The notes beneath the pieces were generated by a model, which worked only from the letters and a program-made list of their open reading frames with translations, made no database searches and was not told the origin of the DNA. Source: Syntrophopropionicum propionicicum_A (GTDB lineage: Bacteria > Bacillota > Desulfotomaculia > Desulfotomaculales > Pelotomaculaceae). Taken from it: 64,000 bases of DNA. Positions 26,054-34,587 of this stretch are shown in pieces. Position numbers and translations under genes: made by a program. The first letter of the stretch is position 1, and the number at the start of each line of letters is the position of its first letter. The stretch covers positions 205,580-269,579 of the forward strand of contig NZ_JBMGJC010000004.1 in the NCBI RefSeq assembly GCF_048984525.1, in the 5' to 3' direction.

Positions 26054-26332
26054 ATGTCAAATGTACGTGCGCACCTAATTGTAAGCGGCAAAGTGCAGGG
26101 TGTATATTTCCGGGTGGAGACCTGCGACCAGGCCGCGGCCCTGGGCCTGACCGGCTGGGTCCAAAACATGCCCGACCGCAATGTGGAAGTAGTTGTTGAG
26201 GGCAGCCGCGATGGCGTTGAGAATTTAATCAACTGGTGCCGCCTGGGACCGCCGGGGGCGGAAGTCTCGGGTGTGAGTGTGACTTGGGAAAATTACACCG
26301 GTGAGTTTGACAAATTTAATATTGCTTTTTAG
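26054..26332 (+). CDS. acyP: Acylphosphatase
   Basis: 92 residues, the standard acylphosphatase size. The phosphate-binding loop is VQGVYFRVET (Tyr replaces the usual Gly/Phe after VQGV), with the catalytic Arg in FR and the catalytic Asn in TGWVQNMPD. It hydrolyses the carboxyl-phosphate bond of acyl phosphates such as acetyl or carbamoyl phosphate. GGGAGGT precedes the ATG. The MBL gene begins 8 bp after its stop. Confidence 0.93.
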   Translation: MSNVRAHLIVSGKVQGVYFRVETCDQAAALGLTGWVQNMPDRNVEVVVEGSRDGVENLINWCRLGPPGAEVSGVSVTWENYTGEFDKFNIAF

Positions 26333-26340
26333 GAGAAAAA

Positions 26341-27294
26341 ATGCTGGAAATACATAAAATTATGGTACCCACACCATATTCGGTCGGCCCGGTTAATGCC
26401 TACCTGGTTAAAAACCAGCCCTTTACTCTGATCGACCCCGGGCCGGAAACGGCTGAGGCAATAGACAGCCTGGAGGAAGGGCTGTCTTCTTTGGGCGTCG
26501 CAGTAAAAGACATCAGGAGAGTGCTGATCACCCACAACCACTCGGATCACAGCGGGCTGGCAGCCTGGGTGGCTGAAAAAGCAAAAGCCAGAGTTTTTGT
26601 ACATAAACTTGAAATAAGAAAGCTAACTCCTGAATATATTTATTACCAGGAAAGATTTCCCTTTTTCGCCGAGGGCGGGCTGCCTGAAAACGAGTTAAAG
26701 GACATCCTTGACGACACCGACCCGGTTGTTAAGCCGGTGCTGCCGGATTCTATCATTGAAGCAGTGGCCGGCGGCGAAGAACTTCATTTTGAGGGCGGCT
26801 CGCTGCGGGTACTGCACCTGCCGGGACACACCAGCGGGCATATCTGCCTTTATAATCCCGTGGGCAGAGAGCTGCTGGCGGGGGATTTTTTGCTGAAGCG
26901 CATTACACCCAACCCGGTAGTGGAGGCTGACCACCTTGATTTCAGCCGGAGGACCCCGGCCTTGAAACAATACCTGGACAGCATTGACAAGATAGAAGAA
27001 ATAGATGTAAGGATAAATTTGCCAGGTCATGGAGAAACTATAAATGATAACAGGGAAATAACGGCAAAGGCCCGGCGACACCATATGCGGCGCCTGGAAG
27101 TAATCCAAAACATTGTTGAGGAGAACAGCATAACAGCATACCAGGTAATGCGCCGTCTTTACCCTAAAATCAGGGGCTTTCAAGTTTTTCTCGGTATTTC
27201 CGAGGTTTTCGCCCACCTGGACTACCTGCTCGAGACAGGCAGGATAGCCAGGGAAGAGATTAATGGGGTATCGGTATATCATAAGAAGACGTGA
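26341..27294 (+). CDS. MBL-fold metallo-hydrolase with C-terminal winged helix
   Basis: 317 residues. Metal ligands are clear: THNHSDHSG gives His65, His67, Asp69 and His70; LPGHTSGH near 160 gives the next His; LLAGDFLL supplies the bridging Asp; and NLPGHGETI the last His. The last 60 residues (YQVMRRLYPKI...VFAHLDYLLETGRI) form a winged helix like that of LACTB2-type proteins. It is a cytosolic zinc or iron hydrolase, perhaps a glyoxalase II-like thioesterase or nuclease; the substrate is unknown. Confidence 0.88.
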   Translation: MLEIHKIMVPTPYSVGPVNAYLVKNQPFTLIDPGPETAEAIDSLEEGLSSLGVAVKDIRRVLITHNHSDHSGLAAWVAEKAKARVFVHKLEIRKLTPEYIYYQERFPFFAEGGLPENELKDILDDTDPVVKPVLPDSIIEAVAGGEELHFEGGSLRVLHLPGHTSGHICLYNPVGRELLAGDFLLKRITPNPVVEADHLDFSRRTPALKQYLDSIDKIEEIDVRINLPGHGETINDNREITAKARRHHMRRLEVIQNIVEENSITAYQVMRRLYPKIRGFQVFLGISEVFAHLDYLLETGRIAREEINGVSVYHKKT

Positions 27295-27660
27295 GAAATG
27301 AGACGTGAGACGTGAGATCCTGCAGGTGCGGCTTCAGCCGCACATTTTTGGCGGGATAGATCCCGCCCTACAACAGCTGGGAATGGCCCCGAATGGATGG
27401 CGGGATAAATCCGGCCTTACAGGGTGGCTGCATACAACAGCCAAGCAGATATGCAGGAAGTACCGATGTCCGGCGTCTGACGACTAACGTCTTTCTGGTA
27501 GGTTCGGCATCAGCCGAACAAAGGCATGGGTACACACCCTTTGAGACGCGCGAAATTAGAAGTGAGACGTGATAAATGTAGGTGCGGCTTCAGCCGCACA
27601 AATAGGCGGGATAAATTATTTGGGACACCGTTCCCTAGAACCTGGGGACGTTCCCATACG
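27295..27660. repeat. Cluster of family A and D repeats between the MBL gene and murT
   Basis: Family D strings occur at 27287-27316 and 27542-27572. Family A palindromes occur at 27327-27372 (GTGCGGC-TTCA-GCCGCAC, then GGCGGG-ATAGAT-CCCGCC), 27398-27422 (a decayed GGCGGGATAAATCC form), 27500-27519 (GTTCGGCATCAGCCGAAC) and 27577-27615. Similarity to two other units suggests repeated insertion. An open frame runs through this region into murT, but it is not expected to be translated. Confidence 0.8.
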
Positions 27661-27684
27661 TCATATATATTAGGAGAGTATAAA

Positions 27685-29085
27685 TTGAAATTCAGGTTGG
27701 CTTCGGCAATACTGGCCGGTAAGGCGGCGAATAAGCTGAGCCGGGCTTGCGGCTACGAAGGGTCTTCTCTGCCCGGCATGCTTGCCCGCGTGTTTTATCC
27801 CCCGGTCCTAAAAGAACTGGCCGCCCAGGTGCGAAAAGGTATGATCGTGGTCAGCGGAACTAACGGCAAGACCACCACTGCCAACATGATCGCCGGGGTG
27901 CTGAATGAAGCCGGTTTTAAGGTTATATCAAACCGGGAAGGCGCCAACATGATCAGCGGGGTCACCACCAGTTTTATAATAAATTCACTCACTTCAGGAA
28001 AAATTGACTGTGACTACGCCGTTATCGAAGTGGATGAGGCTTCAATCCCGGATGTGCTGAAAAACCTGACTCCCAAAGTGGTAGTGCTCACCAATTTCTT
28101 CCGGGACCAACTGGACAGATACTGGGAGCTGGAAAAAGTAATCGGTGTTATATGGGACTCGCTGCGCGTGTTAAAGCAGACGGCCCTTGTATTGAACGCA
28201 GACGACCCGCTGGTGGCCCAGTTCAAAGACACAACCGGCCTTCAGTCATATTTTTTTGGCCTGGCCGGGGATGAAAGTTCAAATAAAACGAGCACACAGA
28301 CCAGAGAGTCGAAATTCTGCCCGTTTTGTGGTTCTGTCCTTGATTACGAATACTTCCACTACGGCCAGCTTGGTTCATACACCTGCCTGGGCTGCCACTT
28401 CAAAAGGCCGCGGCCGCAGGTGGAAGCCATAAAAACAGGAGCAGCCGGAGATTTGAACAGCTTTAAACTTATTTATAACGAAATAGCTGTCCCCCTGGAA
28501 ATACAGACCCAGGGCCTGCACAACATCTTTAACGCCATGGCGGCCTTTTCCGTGGGCATGAAGCTGGGTATTGACACGCGGACCATACTGAGCAGCTTAA
28601 AAAAATACCAGCCTGCGGCCGGGCGGATGGAAAAGTTCACCTACGGAAAAAAACATGCTTACTTAAACCTGGTAAAAAACCCGACCGGTTTCAACCAGGG
28701 ACTTGTAACCCTTTATAAAGCGCAGGGGACAAAAGATGTATTTATCGCCCTCAACGACAACTATGCCGACAGCAGGGACATTTCCTGGATCTGGGATGTG
28801 GATTTTGAAATGCTGGGCGCAGACCATAAATTCTTAAGGCGTTTCGTTTGTTCGGGACTGCGTGGGGAAGACATGGCGCTGCGCTTGAAATATGCCGGTG
28901 TGCCCACGGAAAAAATCGTGGTAAACACGGATATGCGCCAGGCTATAAAGACCGCGCTGAACGGCCAGGCCGGGTCAACCTACCTTTTTTCAACTTATAC
29001 GGCCCTGCGGCCGGTGCACAAGATTGTAAAATACCTGGCCGGGAAGGGGGATGCAAATGATAAGCGCATGTCATCTGTATCCTGA
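27685..29085 (+). CDS. murT: Lipid II isoglutaminyl synthase, MurT subunit
   Basis: 466 residues of Mur-ligase fold: ATP-binding SGTNGKTTT at residues 57-65, NREGANMISG, and a central zinc ribbon with two Cys pairs (CPFCG and CLGCH, about residues 212-242), characteristic of MurT. The C-terminal DUF1727 domain holds LNDNYADSRDISWIWDVDFE. With GatD it amidates the D-Glu of lipid II to isoglutamine. The frame is open upstream to 27526 through repeats, but TTG 27685 has AGGAGAG at the proper distance and begins at the conserved N-terminus. It overlaps gatD by 35 bp. Confidence 0.93.
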   Translation: MKFRLASAILAGKAANKLSRACGYEGSSLPGMLARVFYPPVLKELAAQVRKGMIVVSGTNGKTTTANMIAGVLNEAGFKVISNREGANMISGVTTSFIINSLTSGKIDCDYAVIEVDEASIPDVLKNLTPKVVVLTNFFRDQLDRYWELEKVIGVIWDSLRVLKQTALVLNADDPLVAQFKDTTGLQSYFFGLAGDESSNKTSTQTRESKFCPFCGSVLDYEYFHYGQLGSYTCLGCHFKRPRPQVEAIKTGAAGDLNSFKLIYNEIAVPLEIQTQGLHNIFNAMAAFSVGMKLGIDTRTILSSLKKYQPAAGRMEKFTYGKKHAYLNLVKNPTGFNQGLVTLYKAQGTKDVFIALNDNYADSRDISWIWDVDFEMLGADHKFLRRFVCSGLRGEDMALRLKYAGVPTEKIVVNTDMRQAIKTALNGQAGSTYLFSTYTALRPVHKIVKYLAGKGDANDKRMSSVS

Positions 29086-29788
29086 TCTCCTGAACCTTTA
29101 CGGCGACAGGGGTAATGTCATTGCGTTCCAGAAGCGCTGCCAGTGGCGGAATATCCCCGTGCAGGTAATAAATAAAAGCCTTGGCGAGAACATGGATTTT
29201 AACAAATATGACTTTGTTTTTCTCGGCGGCGGCTCGGACCGTGAGCAGAACCTGATCGCGGCCGACTTGATGAAACGCCGGGATCAGTTTAAGGAAGCTG
29301 TGGAAAATGGTCTGGTGGTGCTGGCCATCTGCGGGGGCTACCAGCTGCTCGGCCGGTATTATTTGACCGGGGACGGCAGGCGTATACCGGGCCTGGACAT
29401 CCTGGACCTTTATACCAGGGCGGGGGATACCAGGCTGGTGGGGAACGCTGTAATAGAAATGGTCCAGGACGGACGGAGGGTAAAAGTCGTCGGGTTTGAA
29501 AACCATTCCGGGCAGACCACCCTGGGCAAAATCAAGCCCCTGGGAAAAGTGCTGTACGGAAAAGGCAACAACGGCAGGGACGGTTTGGAAGGCGCGAGGT
29601 ACAAAAATGTTTTCTGTTCTTATTTGCACGGTCCGCTGCTGCCGAAAAACGCCAGGCTGACGGATTATTTAATCAGGCTTGCTCTGAGAAGACGCGACGT
29701 TGACCTGGAATTAAAGCCCCTTGACGACATTTTTGAGGAGCGCGCCCGCGCGGCCTTACTGGGGCGCCTGGGCCTTAAGGCAAATTGA
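29051..29788 (+). CDS. gatD: Lipid II isoglutaminyl synthase, GatD glutamine amidotransferase subunit
   Basis: 245 residues of the CobB/CobQ-like class I glutamine amidotransferase fold. The nucleophile is Cys94 in LAICGGYQLLG, and the catalytic His is in YLHGPLLPKN. LYGDRGNVIAF at the N-terminus is typical of GatD. It supplies ammonia from glutamine to MurT. The gene begins within the end of murT, so the two subunits are translationally coupled. Confidence 0.93.
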   Translation: MQMISACHLYPDLLNLYGDRGNVIAFQKRCQWRNIPVQVINKSLGENMDFNKYDFVFLGGGSDREQNLIAADLMKRRDQFKEAVENGLVVLAICGGYQLLGRYYLTGDGRRIPGLDILDLYTRAGDTRLVGNAVIEMVQDGRRVKVVGFENHSGQTTLGKIKPLGKVLYGKGNNGRDGLEGARYKNVFCSYLHGPLLPKNARLTDYLIRLALRRRDVDLELKPLDDIFEERARAALLGRLGLKAN

Positions 29789-29864
29789 CTCTATTAAAAA
29801 ATGAAGGTTAATTTTTGTTTCTGTGGAACTATATAAATATCCTGGTATAAAGGAGGTTTCCAAT

Positions 29865-30737
29865 ATGGCCCGGTACAAAAGAAAGAGAGTCCTTATTGCA
29901 ATAGCCATAGTACTGTTATTACTGGTTTCAGCTGCCCTGGCGGGCTGTGGCGCGTTGGGCGGGAAGAACAACGGAACCACACCAGGCGGCCAGCAGGGTC
30001 AACAGGTTTCCGAGCAGAAATCAAGCCTGGCGGTGTATTATGTTAAGACAACTGAAGATGACGCTTACCTGGTCAGGGAGGTCCACCAGCTGCCTTTTAC
30101 GAACGAACCGGCCAGGGCGGCGCTGGAAGAGCTGATCAATACAAGCCCGGTTATCCCGGGCGCGGCCAGGGTCCTGCCGCAAGCGACAAAAATAAAGGGA
30201 ATTAATATAAAGGACGGACTGGCCACAGTAGACTTTTCGAAGGAAGTCCTTAACGCTAACGTGGGAGCATCCGGGGAGGCCCTGGGCATACAAAGCATAG
30301 TCAATACTTTGACAGAGTTTCCGGAAATCAAGAAAGTCTCTTTCACGGTGGAAGGTAAAACTGACGAGGCGATGGACTGGTGGGGGCATGTCGGACTGTA
30401 CGAGCAGCCTTTCAGCCGGGACCTGTCAAATGTAAACGAGCCTGCCATCTGGGTGAACAGCCCGAAGCCCGGCCAAAAAGTTGCTTCACCGCTGGAGGTA
30501 TCCGGCAGCGCCAGAGTTTTTGAAGCGACAGTAAATATCAGGTTGGTCGATAATACCGGCAAAATGATCGCTGAAGGGTTTACGACTGCGTCGGAGGGCG
30601 CGCCCGGACGTGGCGATTTCAAATATTCACTGAACTTTAACGCTACGTCACCGGGACAGGGTGAGCTGGAAGTATACTGGACGAGCCCCAAGGACGGGAA
30701 AGAGCTGGACAAGGTGTCGGTCCCGGTAAATTGGTGA
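29865..30737 (+). CDS. Spore germination-type lipoprotein with GerMN and Gmad2 domains
   Basis: 290 residues. An N-terminal signal helix (residues 8-25) ends in the lipobox LAGC, so the protein is lipidated and anchored outside the membrane. A Gly/Gln-rich linker leads to a GerMN domain (about residues 48-165) with the INIKDGLATVDFSKEV segment, then an Ig-like Gmad2 domain (about 180-290). GerM-type proteins act in sporulation and germination, but the exact role here is unknown. ATG 29865 has AAGGAGGT upstream. Confidence 0.88.
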   Translation: MARYKRKRVLIAIAIVLLLLVSAALAGCGALGGKNNGTTPGGQQGQQVSEQKSSLAVYYVKTTEDDAYLVREVHQLPFTNEPARAALEELINTSPVIPGAARVLPQATKIKGINIKDGLATVDFSKEVLNANVGASGEALGIQSIVNTLTEFPEIKKVSFTVEGKTDEAMDWWGHVGLYEQPFSRDLSNVNEPAIWVNSPKPGQKVASPLEVSGSARVFEATVNIRLVDNTGKMIAEGFTTASEGAPGRGDFKYSLNFNATSPGQGELEVYWTSPKDGKELDKVSVPVNW

Positions 30738-30890
30738 TTTGAGACGTGAGAAATGGGTAATCTTGTTGTAGGGCTGGATTTATCCCGCCACATTTGGCCG
30801 GCTGAAGCCGACCCTGTAAACGACATCAAACGCCTGACGACCGACGACTGAATTTGTAGGTACGGCTTCAGCCGTACATTGAATCGGGTT
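30738..30890. repeat. Family D and A repeats after the GerMN gene
   Basis: GAGACGTGAGAAATG at 30740-30754 (family D) is followed by a degenerate family A pair (GGGCTGGATTTATCCCGCC, 30771-30789, and GCCGGCTGAAGCCGAC near 30797) and by a third palindrome GTACGGC-TTCA-GCCGTAC at 30860-30877. Confidence 0.75.
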
Positions 30891-30930
30891 AACTCAACCC
30901 TGCAAGACAAAACATGTTTGATAAAGGAAT

Positions 30931-30985
30931 GGGGACACACCTCGTTTGGTGCCTGAATCTCAGGCTGGGGTATGTCCCCATTTTT
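30931..30985. repeat. Family C hairpin, terminator-like
   Basis: GGGGACATACC/GGGGACACACC-type arms: GGGGACA at 30931-30937 pairs with TGTCCCC at 30973-30979, with ACACC/GGGGTA inside, followed by ATTTTT. It could terminate the GerMN transcript. Copies: 17774-17822, 32371-32422 and, inverted, 35795-35843. Confidence 0.75.
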
Positions 30986-31138
30986 GCTATTTAGCCAAGA
31001 AAATATTACAAATTTATACTTTTGTATACATACTAATTAGACAAATTGGTGGTGTTATTGTTTGAACCATTTGTTACCATTTATACAATGTTAATTTATG
31101 TAGTCATGTAGCTGTGAGAACAGCCTAACAACCCACTG

Positions 31139-31167
31139 TTCATGTTTTTATCAGATAACTTTATAAT
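31139..31167 (+). promoter_or_regulatory. Promoter of the c-di-GMP riboswitch transcript
   Basis: TTCATG (31139-31144), 17-nt spacer, and a perfect TATAAT (31162-31167). Transcription would start near 31174, just before a hairpin (GGCTAC...GTAGCC) that leads into the aptamer. Confidence 0.6.
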
Positions 31168-31194
31168 TCGGAAGGCTACAGGTCGTAATACGTA

Positions 31195-31283
31195 GCCGAT
31201 AAAGGCAAACTCGTCAAAAGGCGAGGACGCAAAGTCAAGGGTCTAAGGGCCATGATGCCTATGACAGCCTGATTACCGAAGCA
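31195..31283 (+). promoter_or_regulatory. Cyclic-di-GMP class I (GEMM-I) riboswitch
   Basis: The GEMM-I conserved blocks appear in order: AAAGGCAAAC (31201), a stem CTCGTC/GGCGAG closed by an A-rich tetraloop, GGACGCAAAG (31225-31234), then GGTCTAAGGGCC, GATGCCTATGACAGCC, and the 3' GATTACCGAAG (31271-31281). It lies 85 nt upstream of the Tad-domain gene at 31368 with a terminator between. c-di-GMP binding should therefore control that gene's transcription; direction (on or off) cannot be settled by eye. Confidence 0.9.
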
Positions 31284-31295
31284 GAGATTTTATGC

Positions 31296-31335
31296 ACCTG
31301 CCTGGCCAACTGCCACCGGCAGGTTCTTGTATTTA
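31296..31335 (+). terminator. Expression-platform terminator of the c-di-GMP riboswitch
   Basis: ACCTGCC (31296-31302) pairs with GGCAGGT (31318-31324), loop of 15 nt, followed by TCTTGTATTT. It starts about 14 nt after the aptamer and precedes the Tad-domain gene by 33 nt. Confidence 0.6.
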
Positions 31336-31367
31336 ACTCAGCCTTGTTATGAGTAGGAGGGATTTGA

Positions 31368-32246
31368 ATGAAAAAATTTGTCACAAATGAAGATGGACAA
31401 GTACTGATACTGTTTGCTTTGGCACTTGTAGTGTTAATGGGATTTGCGGCTTTGGCAGTTGATGTGGGGTCTATGACTTTAACAAGAACGAAACTGCAGA
31501 GTGCTGCCGATGCATCGGCTTTAGCCGGGGCGCATGATTTGCCGGATGAAAGTACTGCAGAGAACACAGCAGTAACTTATGCCGGGAAAAATGGTGTCCA
31601 AGAATCAGATACCATAGCTACGGCTGGATATGATGGTGACCCAAACAAAATTGAGGTTGTATGTAAAAGAAAAGTTTCGCATACATTCGCTAGAATTATA
31701 GGATTTACGAATACAGATATATCAGCTCGCGCTGTTGCTCAAAAAAAAGGCTTTAATGGAGGAACGTTGCCATTTATAAATTGGGACCCATATGAAAAAG
31801 GCGAGGAAATTGAAATATGGGATAAAGAAGGCAAGGGTAATAAAGAACGTCTTAACACACCTGCTCACGTGGTTATGTATCAATATGACCCAGAGATAGG
31901 GGCGGTGCACGGAAATGGTAAAATGGCTAATGTGAAAGATGAAGTAGGAGATATATGCCCAGATGGCGCCACGGTATATCTTTTAAGCCTTTCTAATGAC
32001 GTAATGATACCCGGGACGACAATCCCGACAATAACGAAAAATGGAAAACCAGGTAGCTTTGTGTACCCTGATGGTAATGTGGGTCAGGAAACCAGAATAC
32101 CTTCAGAATATATAGTTCTTTTAAAATGCACAGTAAGGCATTATGACGATAAGACAGCGAAAGTTATAGTAGAGGAAGTATATGAAGATTTAACATCTGT
32201 TGATGATTTTGAAAATATCGATAGTTCACCAGCATTAGTTGAATAA
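31368..32246 (+). CDS. Tad-domain (TadG-like) pilus-associated protein
   Basis: 292 residues. The N-terminus, with EDGQVLILFALALVVLMGFAALAVDVGSM followed by TKLQSAADASALAGA, is the Tad domain seen in TadG-like proteins: one membrane helix, then an extracytoplasmic region. The rest (FARIIGFTNTDISARAVAQ and a large exported part) is unassigned. The gene lies 7 kb from the main Tad cluster and is preceded by a c-di-GMP riboswitch. AGGAGGG precedes the ATG. Codon use is more AT-rich than in neighbouring housekeeping genes. Confidence 0.8.
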   Translation: MKKFVTNEDGQVLILFALALVVLMGFAALAVDVGSMTLTRTKLQSAADASALAGAHDLPDESTAENTAVTYAGKNGVQESDTIATAGYDGDPNKIEVVCKRKVSHTFARIIGFTNTDISARAVAQKKGFNGGTLPFINWDPYEKGEEIEIWDKEGKGNKERLNTPAHVVMYQYDPEIGAVHGNGKMANVKDEVGDICPDGATVYLLSLSNDVMIPGTTIPTITKNGKPGSFVYPDGNVGQETRIPSEYIVLLKCTVRHYDDKTAKVIVEEVYEDLTSVDDFENIDSSPALVE

Positions 32247-32370
32247 CAGTTAGCCGAACAAATGGCCGTGTGGGTGACAGGTACGGTTCTTTTACCACAC
32301 ATGCAAAGCCCCAATAATATTACACATATTCTAGTACCGTCTAACGTTTAGTGATACCAGACATAAGGAA

Positions 32371-32428
32371 CGGGGCCACACCTCTATCTGGAGCTTGGCT
32401 CATGGGCCGAGGGATGTCCCCGTTTTTT
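32371..32428. repeat. Family C hairpin after the Tad-domain gene
   Basis: CGGGGCCACACCTC arm pairs with GAGGGATGTCCCCG arm (32371-32422), followed by TTTTTT. A decayed family B piece (ACGGTTCTTTT) lies just upstream near 32283-32293. Confidence 0.75.
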
Positions 32429-32434
32429 GATTTT

Positions 32435-32461
32435 GCCACAGAATTTACTGTGGCTTTTTTA
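32435..32461 (+). terminator. Intrinsic terminator
   Basis: GCCACAG (32435-32441) pairs with CTGTGGC (32448-32454), followed by TTTTTTA. The remaining gap up to prkA (32462-32680) holds no gene. Two CATATAA strings (near 32536 and 32600) could be -10 elements, but no matching -35 was found. Confidence 0.8.
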
Positions 32462-32680
32462 TTGTGTACAACATATTATGCAAGATCCGGAAACTCTTTG
32501 TGATTATATCTATATTATATAAGGAAGCTTTCGGCATATAACGCTGTCTTCAGGTTTCCCCGCGGGCTGCCTTCATTCTTCTTTTTGCCATTTTCGCATA
32601 TAATGTAATATTCATCTAAAGCTTATGCTGCCCTGGGTGGAAACCGGAAGTTTTTGTAACAAACGGGAAGGAGTGAAACT

Positions 32681-34576
32681 ATGGATTTCCTGAGGCTTAT
32701 AGAGGAATACCGTTCGCTTGAAAAACAGCTTGCCTGGGAAGGAACATTCAAGGATTACCTTGATTTAGTCAGGGAAAAACCGCATGTGTGCCAACTTGCC
32801 CATGCCAGGATTTATAATATGATCAGGACCGCCGGGGTGGAGGAGAAAGGCAGCATAAAGAATTACTATTTTTTTTCAACAGAAATTTTCGGCCTGGAAA
32901 AAACCCTGGAAAAACTGGTTGAGGAATATTTTCACCCCGCCGCCCGCCGGCTGGACGTGCGCAAGCGGATCCTGCTGCTCATGGGCCCGGTCAGCGGCGG
33001 CAAGTCAACCCTGGTGGCAATGTTGAAGCGGGGCCTGGAGAAATACAGCCGCACCGGTGAAGGAGCGCTTTACGGGATAAAAGGATGCCCGATGCATGAA
33101 GAGCCGCTGCACCTGATCCCCAGGGAGCTGAGAGAAGAGTTTCAAAAAATTTATAACGTGTATATCGAAGGGGAGCTGTGCCCCTCCTGCCGCATGATGG
33201 TTGACGTGGAGTACGGTGGCAACATTGAAAAAGTGCCAGTGGAAAGGGTTTTTTTATCCGAGGACAACCGCTCCGGCATCGGCACTTTTACGCCTTCCGA
33301 CCCGAAATCCCAGGACATCGCCGACCTGACCGGCAGCATGGACTTTTCCACCATAACAGAATACGGATCGGAGTCTGACCCGCGTGCTTACCGCTTTGAC
33401 GGGGAGCTGAATATAGCCAACCGGGGCATGATGGAGTTCCAGGAAATGCTCAAGTGCGACGAGAAGTTTCTCTGGAACCTGCTCAGCCTGTCACAGGAAG
33501 GCAATTTCAAGGCGGGCCGCTTCGCCCTGATCTACGCAGACGAGATGATCGTGGCCCATACTAACGAAAACGAGTACAAGGGTTTTATCAGCAACAAGAA
33601 AAACGAGGCCCTCCAGTCCAGGATTATAGTTATTAAAATACCATACAACCTGAAAGTGACCGATGAAGTTAAAATTTACGAAAAGCTGATTAAGCAGAGC
33701 GACCTGCGCAATATCCACATCGCGCCGCACGCCATGCGGGTGGCGAGCATTTTTTCGGTCTTGTCCAGGCTGAAAGAGTCCAAGAAGCAGGGCATGGACC
33801 TGGTTAAAAAGATGAAGCTGTATGACGGCGAGGATGTGGAGGGATTCAAGCAGAAGGACCTGCACGAGCTGCAAAACGAAGCTGTTGACGAGGGGATGAG
33901 CGGGGTCGACCCCCGCTACGTGATCAACCGCCTTTCTTCGGCCCTAATCCGTACCTCCACCCAGTGCATCAACCCTCTTGACGTCCTGCGCGCCTTGAAG
34001 GAAGGTCTCGACCAGCATCCTTCCATTACCAAGGAGGAGCGTGACAACCTGCTGAACTTTATCTCGGTGGCGCGCAAAGAGTACGACGAAATGGCCAAAA
34101 AAGAAGTGCAGAAGGCTTTTGTCTACTCGTATGAAGAATCAGCCAAAATTTTGTTTGAAAACTACCTGGATAATGTCGAGGCCTACTGCAACGGCGCAAA
34201 ACTTAAAGATCCGATTACCGATGAGGAGCTGGAGCCGGATGAAAAGCTGATGCGGTCCATAGAGGAGCAGATCGGCATTTCAGAAAGCGCCAAGAAAGCT
34301 TTCCGGGAAGAAATCCTGATCAGGCTTTCCAGTTACGCCCGCAAAAACAAACGCTTTGACTACAATTCGCACGAGCGGCTGCGGGAAGCCATAGAGAAAA
34401 AACTGTTTGCCGACCTGAAAGACGTTGTGAAAATCACCACCTCCACCAAGACCCCGGACGCCGAGCAGCTAAAAAGGATCAACCAGGTCAGCGCCCGCCT
34501 GATCTCGGACCACGGTTACTGCCCCAACTGCGCCAACGAGCTGCTGAGATACATCGGCAGCCTGCTCAACCGCTAG
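32681..34576 (+). CDS. prkA: PrkA serine protein kinase / AAA+ family protein
   Basis: 631 residues, the standard PrkA length. The AAA-like domain has Walker A LLLMGPVSGGKSTLVAML (about residues 103-120) and the KDKRG-like family segments: GCPMHEEPLHLIP, FTPSDPKSQDIADLTGS, and NRGMMEFQEMLKCDEKFLWNLL. The C-terminal half matches the PrkA kinase-like domain. In Bacillus it acts in the sporulation mother cell, where an ATP-dependent protease role has also been reported. It is followed 11 bp later by yhbH. No spoVR gene follows, although the three are often together. Confidence 0.94.
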   Translation: MDFLRLIEEYRSLEKQLAWEGTFKDYLDLVREKPHVCQLAHARIYNMIRTAGVEEKGSIKNYYFFSTEIFGLEKTLEKLVEEYFHPAARRLDVRKRILLLMGPVSGGKSTLVAMLKRGLEKYSRTGEGALYGIKGCPMHEEPLHLIPRELREEFQKIYNVYIEGELCPSCRMMVDVEYGGNIEKVPVERVFLSEDNRSGIGTFTPSDPKSQDIADLTGSMDFSTITEYGSESDPRAYRFDGELNIANRGMMEFQEMLKCDEKFLWNLLSLSQEGNFKAGRFALIYADEMIVAHTNENEYKGFISNKKNEALQSRIIVIKIPYNLKVTDEVKIYEKLIKQSDLRNIHIAPHAMRVASIFSVLSRLKESKKQGMDLVKKMKLYDGEDVEGFKQKDLHELQNEAVDEGMSGVDPRYVINRLSSALIRTSTQCINPLDVLRALKEGLDQHPSITKEERDNLLNFISVARKEYDEMAKKEVQKAFVYSYEESAKILFENYLDNVEAYCNGAKLKDPITDEELEPDEKLMRSIEEQIGISESAKKAFREEILIRLSSYARKNKRFDYNSHERLREAIEKKLFADLKDVVKITTSTKTPDAEQLKRINQVSARLISDHGYCPNCANELLRYIGSLLNR

Positions 34577-34587
34577 GGGGTAGTGCC

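Noticed and set aside
27526..27684. N-terminal extension of MurT through the upstream open frame
   Set aside because: The extension translates REP-like repeats, has no suitable ribosome site and is not part of the MurT family; TTG 27685 has AGGAGAG.
32462..32680. SigE-type sporulation promoter for prkA
   Set aside because: CATATAA strings look like a SigE -10, but no ATATT-type -35 was found at 13-15 nt upstream, so it is not reported as a feature.
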